The notes under the pieces: model-generated
Seen by the model: the letters and a program-made list of their open reading frames with translations, nothing else
Told to the model about the DNA's origin: nothing
Databases searched by the model: none
Shown: one piece after another, positions 58,136 to 64,000 of the stretch
Numbering within the stretch: the first letter of the stretch is position 1
How the letters are laid out: each line of letters starts with the position of its first letter
Made by a program: the position numbers and the translations under genes
Assembly: GCF_030269305.1 (NCBI RefSeq)
Contig: NZ_BSTC01000002.1
Span: 186,001 to 250,000 of the forward strand
Length of the DNA: 64,000 nucleotides
Direction: 5' to 3'
Origin: Kineosporia sp. NBRC 101731
Lineage (GTDB): Bacteria; Actinomycetota; Actinomycetes; Actinomycetales; Kineosporiaceae

Positions 58136-59055
58136 GGCTGGATCACCACGTTGCGCAGGGGTTTACCGTCACGCAGGGCCTCGGCCTGCGAGCGCACCAG
58201 CGCCGCCACCCGGGGGGCCATGGCCGTGGTGTTGCCCCCGATGTGCGGGGTGATGATCACGTTGTCCAGCTTCCACAGCGGGTGCCCGGCCGGCAACGGC
58301 TCGGGATCGGTGACATCGAGCGCCGCCCGGATCCGGCCCGTGGACAGCTCCTCGACCAGGTCGTCCGTGACCGCGACCGACCCCCGGGCGACGTTCACGA
58401 GCAGGGCACCGTCTTTCATCGCCCGGAGGAAGGGGGCGTCGACGAGGCTGGTGGTGGAGGGGCTCAGCGGCACCACGACCACCACGATGTCGGCCGTCGG
58501 GAGCAGCTCCGGAAGCTCGGAGACACCGTGAACGACACCACCCGCGTCCGTACGCCGGCTCGAGGCGACCCGCACCAGGGTGATCTCGAACGGCGCGAGC
58601 CGGGTCATGATGGCCCGCCCGACGCCGCCCTGCCCGATGACGAGCACCGTGGAGTCGGCCAGCGAGCGGGTCTGCCCGCCCTCCCACTCCCCGTGGTCGG
58701 CTGCCCGCACGAACCGCGCCAGCTCGCGTTGCGCCGCGATGATCAGGCCCAGGGTGAGTTCGGCGGTGGAGGTCTCGTGCACACTGGCGGCGTTGCAGAA
58801 GGTCAGTCCCTCGGGGAGCAGCTCGGCGACCCCGTCGTACCCGATGCTCTGGCTCTGCACCACGCAGCGGTCCGCCCGGTCGACCTGCTCGAGTGCGCTC
58901 AGCGCGCCGGCCTGGGACATGTACGGCACCACCACCAGGTCGAGATCACGCCGCGGGGGTGGGCCCTGAAGGTTCCACCGCACCGCGGTGACGCCGGGCA
59001 CGCCGGACACCGCCTCGAGCAGCTCGTCACTGGGCAGACTGACCACGATCGCCAT
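58132..59055 (-). CDS. D-isomer-specific 2-hydroxyacid dehydrogenase family protein
   Basis: A 307-residue protein from ATG 59055; extra upstream codons lie in the neighbouring gene. The NAD-binding Rossmann loop is VLVIGQGGVGRAIMTRLAPFEITLVRVASSRR, and VVVVPLSPSTTSLVDAPFLRAMKDGALLVNVARGSVAVTDDLVEEL with the conserved Arg, then ALDVTDPEPLPAGHPLWKLDNVIITPHIGGNT with the Glu/His pair, fit the family. It reduces a 2-keto acid or oxidises a 2-hydroxy acid. Translationally coupled to the ROK kinase gene; its 5' end overlaps the 3' end of the acyl-CoA dehydrogenase-like gene by 29 bases. Confidence 0.9.
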   Translation of the reverse strand: MAIVVSLPSDELLEAVSGVPGVTAVRWNLQGPPPRRDLDLVVVPYMSQAGALSALEQVDRADRCVVQSQSIGYDGVAELLPEGLTFCNAASVHETSTAELTLGLIIAAQRELARFVRAADHGEWEGGQTRSLADSTVLVIGQGGVGRAIMTRLAPFEITLVRVASSRRTDAGGVVHGVSELPELLPTADIVVVVVPLSPSTTSLVDAPFLRAMKDGALLVNVARGSVAVTDDLVEELSTGRIRAALDVTDPEPLPAGHPLWKLDNVIITPHIGGNTTAMAPRVAALVRSQAEALRDGKPLRNVVIQP

Positions 59056-59833
59056 GTGGCGAAGCCTGACATCCCGAGGCATCCGGACGCCAGGGGCGGC
59101 CCGCGAGCTCCGCGGCGTCGATCGTCCGGGCCGTGTCCCGCAGAGCGGCCGGGTCGGCGCCGGGGTCGAGGGCCCGGCGGGTCACGTCGGCCCGGGCCCG
59201 GAAGGTGGTGGGGCGGTCGAAGAGCGTTGACCAGGGCACCACTCCGACCGCGGCGACGTGCACGCCGTCGAGGCGGATCGTGCCGCTGCTGTCGGTGGTG
59301 ATGCCTAGCTCGTCGCGGCGGACCACCGCGAGGACCTCGTCCGGCTCGTCGGTCTCCTCGGCCAGCTCGTCGACGAGCACGGCGCGCGCGACCAGCCAGT
59401 CGGACCGGATCCGGCCGCTGCTCTCGCCGTCGAGGCGGTAGACGCCGTTGCGCCAGCGGCACAGGGTGAGGGGCACCGGGGAGACCGTGCCCAGGTCGGC
59501 GAAGCAGGCCCCGGTCAGGGCCTGGGCGAAGAAGTATTCCTGCTGGCCGGGTGTGCCCTGCTCGGTGAGGGCCCGCAGGAACATCGTGTGTCCGTGCAGG
59601 AGCCGGGCCAGCGGGAGGGAGGCGGTGGCCAGCAGGCGGTGCACCTCGGTCAGCGTCTGCACCGAGCACTGCGGGCCGCCGAAGGCGGCGGGCACGGTGA
59701 TGCCGGTCAGCCCGGAGGCGAAGAACAGGTCGGTCCCGTCCGTCTCCGGTGTCACCAGTGTCACCGCATCACGTAACCGCCCGGCCGCCGCCAGGGCGTC
59801 CGCGTCGCCGGCCACGGTCTGGGTCATCACCAT
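59027..59833 (-). CDS. Truncated acyl-CoA dehydrogenase-like protein
   Basis: A 268-residue protein. The N-terminal and middle domains of the acyl-CoA dehydrogenase fold are present (TGITVPAAFGGPQCSVQTLTEVHRLLATASLPLARLLHGHTMFLRALTEQGTPGQQEYFFAQALTG, then LCRWRNGVYRLDGESSGRIRSDWLVARAVL). This is the style of flavin-dependent monooxygenases of the DszC/SoxC group. The C-terminal four-helix domain that completes FAD binding and contacts the dimer is missing; the family is normally about 380-400 residues. The end is an unrelated tail that overlaps the next gene. It is probably a decayed gene, or one working with another subunit. Confidence 0.7.
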   Translation of the reverse strand: MVMTQTVAGDADALAAAGRLRDAVTLVTPETDGTDLFFASGLTGITVPAAFGGPQCSVQTLTEVHRLLATASLPLARLLHGHTMFLRALTEQGTPGQQEYFFAQALTGACFADLGTVSPVPLTLCRWRNGVYRLDGESSGRIRSDWLVARAVLVDELAEETDEPDEVLAVVRRDELGITTDSSGTIRLDGVHVAAVGVVPWSTLFDRPTTFRARADVTRRALDPGADPAALRDTARTIDAAELAGRPWRPDASGCQASPHGDRGQSAQ

Positions 59834-59881
59834 GGCGCCAGGATGCTGGACGAAGGGCCGGGTGGGAAACGCCGGCCCGGA

Positions 59882-60841
59882 TCAGCTGCGGGAGACCCCC
59901 GGCCGGGACCGCACGATCGTCAGTCCTTCCAGACCGCCGAGGTCGGAGAGGGTGAGCAGATCGTGGACGCGGCGCAGCCCGGGTTCTGCGGTCGGTGCCC
60001 GGCGGACGGCGAGCGCGGCGATGTGGGCGGCGTAGGGCAGCTGACCGTGCGCGGTGGCCTGGCTCACGTTCTGCCCCGCGCGGGCGACGACGTGCCAGGT
60101 ACGGTTGCCGGGCAGATGGAGGGCGGACGGCAGCCGGCTCGCGCCGCGCAGCCGGGTCAGGCCCTGCAGCAGAGCGGTGGTGAAGCGGTCGCTGGTGGCG
60201 AGGTACGTGCGCACGGGACGTCCCAGGCCGGCGGTGAGCATCTGCTGATCGGGGAAATCGACCCGGGCCAGGCTGCGGCGGGTGCCGTCGGGCAGCGTGA
60301 CGGTGTGGCGGCCGCTGAAATTCAGAACTTCCTCACCGGTGGCCGGATCGGTGAAGTACCGGCCGAGCAGCGCGTAGGTGGAGCCGATGTCGGCCGCGCT
60401 CTCCGGGTCGCCGGCGCCGAGCACCACCCCGATCTCGACCGGGTCGCGGCCCTGATCCTGGGCCGCCACGTCGCGGGCCAGCATCCCGGCCAGCACGGGC
60501 ACCAGCCGGGCAGCGGTCAGGACCGGGGTCTTCGGGTGCGTGCCCGCCGGGTCGGCCAGCTCGGACAGGTACGCCGGGGAACCGCCGAGTTCGACGAAAG
60601 CGGCGCCGGCCGAGGTGGCACGGGCCACGAGACGGGGGTCTTCCCGGCCCGAGGCGTTGACCACGACCGCGGCCTGGCTCGCCGCGTGGTAGAAGTCCTT
60701 CAGGTCGCCGCGCAGGTTCAGCATCTGCTCGTAGCGCCCGGGATCACGCCCGGCGAGCACCGCGGTGTCGCCCATCTGTGCGAGAGCCGTGGCCGTGGCC
60801 CGCCCGAGGGCGCCGTGTCCGTCGAGGACGAGTACCCGCAC
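59882..60841 (-). CDS. Saccharopine-dehydrogenase-like NAD(P)-binding protein
   Basis: A 319-residue protein. The N-terminal Rossmann fold MRVLVLDGHGALGRATATALAQMGDTAVLAGRDPGRYEQM is followed by DFYHAASQAAVVVNASGREDPRLVARATSAGAAFVELGGSPAYLSEL, a pattern of the saccharopine dehydrogenase / trans-acting enoyl reductase group. The C-terminal half is unlike lysine-pathway enzymes. Substrate and partner are unknown. It lies 48 bases upstream of the truncated acyl-CoA dehydrogenase gene on the same strand and may be cotranscribed with it. Confidence 0.82.
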   Translation of the reverse strand: MRVLVLDGHGALGRATATALAQMGDTAVLAGRDPGRYEQMLNLRGDLKDFYHAASQAAVVVNASGREDPRLVARATSAGAAFVELGGSPAYLSELADPAGTHPKTPVLTAARLVPVLAGMLARDVAAQDQGRDPVEIGVVLGAGDPESAADIGSTYALLGRYFTDPATGEEVLNFSGRHTVTLPDGTRRSLARVDFPDQQMLTAGLGRPVRTYLATSDRFTTALLQGLTRLRGASRLPSALHLPGNRTWHVVARAGQNVSQATAHGQLPYAAHIAALAVRRAPTAEPGLRRVHDLLTLSDLGGLEGLTIVRSRPGVSRS

Positions 60842-60991
60842 TTCTTTGCTCCTTCGGAAGTAGAACCGCGTTTTCCACTATGCGTGAGGTCGTCCGGGCT
60901 CGCGCGGTGAGTGCAGGATCGGCGGGCGGACCGGGTCGCTTTAACGGAGGGCGCGGTGGCCGGGGCCCGGCTTCCGCGAGATGATCACGCT

Positions 60992-61498
60992 ATGACCGGT
61001 TCACCGCTGATCGTCGTCCTCGGCCCCTCCGGCAACGGCAAGTCCACCCTGGGCAAGGGCCTGAGCGAGGCGCTCGGGGTGCCCTTCGAGGACGCCGACG
61101 ACCTGCATCCCGCGGCCAACGTGGAGAAGATGGCCGCCGGCCACCCCCTGACCGACGACGACCGGGCCCCGTGGCTCGCGACCGTGCACCAGCATCTCGC
61201 CGACGGGGCCGGAACCGGCCTGGTGATGGCCTGTTCGGCGCTGAAGCGGCGCTACCGCGAGACCCTGCGGGAAGGACTGCCGCAGCTGCGGTTCGTCGTG
61301 CCCGACGTTTCGCGGGAGGCCCTGACCGAGCGGGTCGCCCGGCGCCAGGGCCATTTCATGCCCGCGAGCCTCGTCGACTCCCAGCTCGCCGCCTACGAAC
61401 CCCTGGAGGCCGACGAGGCGGGCCTGCGCCTGAACGGTGAGGAGAAGCCGCAGGTGCTGGTCGAAGAGGTGCAGCGCTGGCTCGCCCTGTCCTCCTGA
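60992..61498 (+). CDS. gntK: Gluconokinase
   Basis: A 168-residue protein from ATG 60992. P-loop GPSGNGKSTLGKGLSEALGVPFEDADDLHPAANVEKMAAGHPLTDDDRAPWLATVHQHLADGAGTGLVMACSALKRRYRETLREGLP is the shikimate-kinase-like gluconokinase signature. The H-P-x-x-N-x-x-K-M motif and the C-S-A-L-K-x-x-Y-R block are complete. It phosphorylates D-gluconate to 6-phosphogluconate for the pentose-phosphate route. It converges on the LacI gene 30 bases away; no permease or 6PG dehydrogenase is in the window. Confidence 0.95.
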   Translation: MTGSPLIVVLGPSGNGKSTLGKGLSEALGVPFEDADDLHPAANVEKMAAGHPLTDDDRAPWLATVHQHLADGAGTGLVMACSALKRRYRETLREGLPQLRFVVPDVSREALTERVARRQGHFMPASLVDSQLAAYEPLEADEAGLRLNGEEKPQVLVEEVQRWLALSS

Positions 61499-61528
61499 GG
61501 GGCGGCCGGCGGGCTCGGTGAAGGCCTG

Positions 61529-62530
61529 CTAACCACTGCTTTCCCGCTGGACCAGCTCGAAACCGACGTTGATCTCCTGCCTCTCACCCGCCGGGTCGTC
61601 CAGTCGGCGCAGCAGGGTGTCGACGGCGGCCTTGGCGATGCCGGCCTTGTCCGGGCGGATCGTGCTGAGAGACGGTGTGGAGAAGCTCGACGCCTCGATG
61701 TCGTCGAAGCCCATGACCGCGATCTCGTCGGGCACCCGCACGCCGTGCTCGTAGAGTTCACGCAGCGCCCCGGCGGCCAGTTCGTCGCTGAAGCAGAACA
61801 GCGCGTCGGGGCGCCCGTCCCGTTCCAGCAGCTCACGCACAGCGGAAGCCGCACTGCCCCGGCGGTAGTCGGGAGTACGCAGGTAGAGACCCGTGGGGTC
61901 GAGGCCGGCGTCGCGCACGGCCCTCTCGAAACCCTTGAGCCGGTACTTCGAGGTCGCGTCGCGGGCGCCACCGCTGCCCCCGATCGCCGCGACCCGGGTG
62001 CGGCCCCGCTCGATCAGGTGGGCCACCGCCTGCCGGGCGGCCTCCACATTGTCGATGCCGACGTGGTCGAGCGCGGTGCGGGCGGTGCGCTCCCCCAGCA
62101 GCACCAGGGGCCGGCTGCCCGCCAGCCCGGCCAGGTCGACCCCGCGCAGACCGAGCGAACTGAACAGCACCCCGTCCACCCAGCTGGCCCGCGACAGGGT
62201 GGTGAGCAGCTGTTTCTCCCGCAGGGGGTCGCCGCCGGACTCGTCGATCTGCACGGTGATCCCGCACGAGCTGGCGTAGTCGACCACCTCGTGTGCCAGC
62301 TCACCGAAGTAGGAGACGTTGATCTCCGGCAGCACCAGCATGATGATGCCGGTGCGGCCCTGGCGCAGACTGCGCGCGACCAGGTTGGGCCGGTAGTTCA
62401 GCTCTTCCAGGGCCGCCTGCACCCGCGCCCGGGTGGCCGGGGCGATGTGCTGGAAACCGTTCACCACGTTGGAGACCGTGCGCACGGAGACGCCCGCCTT
62501 CTCGGCGACGTCGCGCAAGGTCACAGCCAT
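61529..62530 (-). CDS. LacI-family regulator, probably of the adjacent GH2 gene
   Basis: A 333-residue protein. The helix-turn-helix and hinge are VTLRDVAEKAGVSVRTVSNVVNGFQHIAPATRARVQAALEELNYRPNLVARSLRQGRTGIIMLVLPEINVSYFGELAHEV, a complete LacI opening with the conserved L-x-x-x-R/K-x-G-R hinge. The ligand-binding core follows with GVDLAGLAGSRPLVLLGERT, GIDNVEAARQAVAHLIERG, AVMGFDDIEASSF and STIRPDKAGIAKAAVDTLL. It lies downstream of the GH2 glycosidase gene on the same strand and is the likely controller of that and neighbouring sugar genes. Confidence 0.93.
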   Translation of the reverse strand: MAVTLRDVAEKAGVSVRTVSNVVNGFQHIAPATRARVQAALEELNYRPNLVARSLRQGRTGIIMLVLPEINVSYFGELAHEVVDYASSCGITVQIDESGGDPLREKQLLTTLSRASWVDGVLFSSLGLRGVDLAGLAGSRPLVLLGERTARTALDHVGIDNVEAARQAVAHLIERGRTRVAAIGGSGGARDATSKYRLKGFERAVRDAGLDPTGLYLRTPDYRRGSAASAVRELLERDGRPDALFCFSDELAAGALRELYEHGVRVPDEIAVMGFDDIEASSFSTPSLSTIRPDKAGIAKAAVDTLLRRLDDPAGERQEINVGFELVQRESSG

Positions 62531-62580
62531 CCGCGCACCTTCTCACATCCCCCGTGAGGTGCGTGGCCCGGTCCGGGTGA

Positions 62581-64000
<1,420 letters not shown>

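Overview
The window is high-GC DNA with almost gapless, mostly GC-ending coding sequence, GTG starts, a SAM-IV type riboswitch, ClpS-DUF2017 and MBL-rph-rdgB gene orders and DUF222/HNH, DUF1707, DUF3039 and DUF3618 families. All of this points to a soil-type Actinomycetota chromosome. A Kineosporia-like genus is a guess from gene content only. About 68 protein genes, one tRNA-Leu and one riboswitch can be supported, and both ends cut through genes.

Layout. 1-5.1 kb: end of an unknown gene, a 2H phosphoesterase, a secreted metzincin-like protease, a GGDEF/EAL c-di-GMP protein, a DUF1707 membrane protein and a MerR regulator. 5.2-16 kb: a CAP-domain secreted protein, two crotonases, a DUF222/HNH endonuclease, a PHP-domain protein, a P450, GroES-like, DUF3618 and Bcp. 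This stretch is rich in short tandem repeats, many in frame, and holds a 131-bp element with perfect 18-bp terminal inverted repeats and a gene-poor locus (12.5-13.2 kb) with small ORFs, a nested hairpin and phased palindromes. 16-24 kb: tRNA-Leu with a decayed stretch beside it, a SAM-IV riboswitch in front of a class V aminotransferase, a sulfite-oxidase-like molybdoenzyme, a two-component system and a translationally coupled phospholipase A2-like / membrane alpha/beta-hydrolase pair. 24-31 kb: rdgB-rph-MBL, clpS-DUF2017, and the NAD salvage operon pncB-pncA with a palindrome-bearing promoter.

31-44.9 kb: several small regulator/enzyme units (XRE-cupin with a divergent methyltransferase, MmyB-like regulator, GNAT, Orn/Lys/Arg decarboxylase), a DEAD/DEAH helicase, an Uma2 remnant, an MFS exporter, DUF3039, YqgE, VanZ, malic enzyme and a second, intact GGDEF-EAL protein. 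45-50.9 kb: a LacI regulator facing L-rhamnose mutarotase with matching operator candidates, then a divergon of two MarR regulators controlling an MFS exporter on one side and a FAD/NAD(P) disulfide oxidoreductase on the other. 51-56 kb: a DEAD-box RNA helicase, a sugar-lactone oxidase facing a PLP amino acid deaminase/aldolase, and a Gln-rich coiled-coil protein of unknown role. 56.3-64 kb: a carbohydrate region (acetyl-xylan-esterase-like enzyme, ROK kinase, 2-hydroxyacid dehydrogenase, gluconokinase, LacI, GH2 glycosidase) that also holds a truncated acyl-CoA dehydrogenase.

No integrase, CRISPR array or complete IS element was seen. The most unusual material is the gene-poor locus at 12.5-13.2 kb, the 131-bp inverted-repeat element beside the HNH gene, the recurring in-frame minisatellites, and the phospholipase/hydrolase pair.
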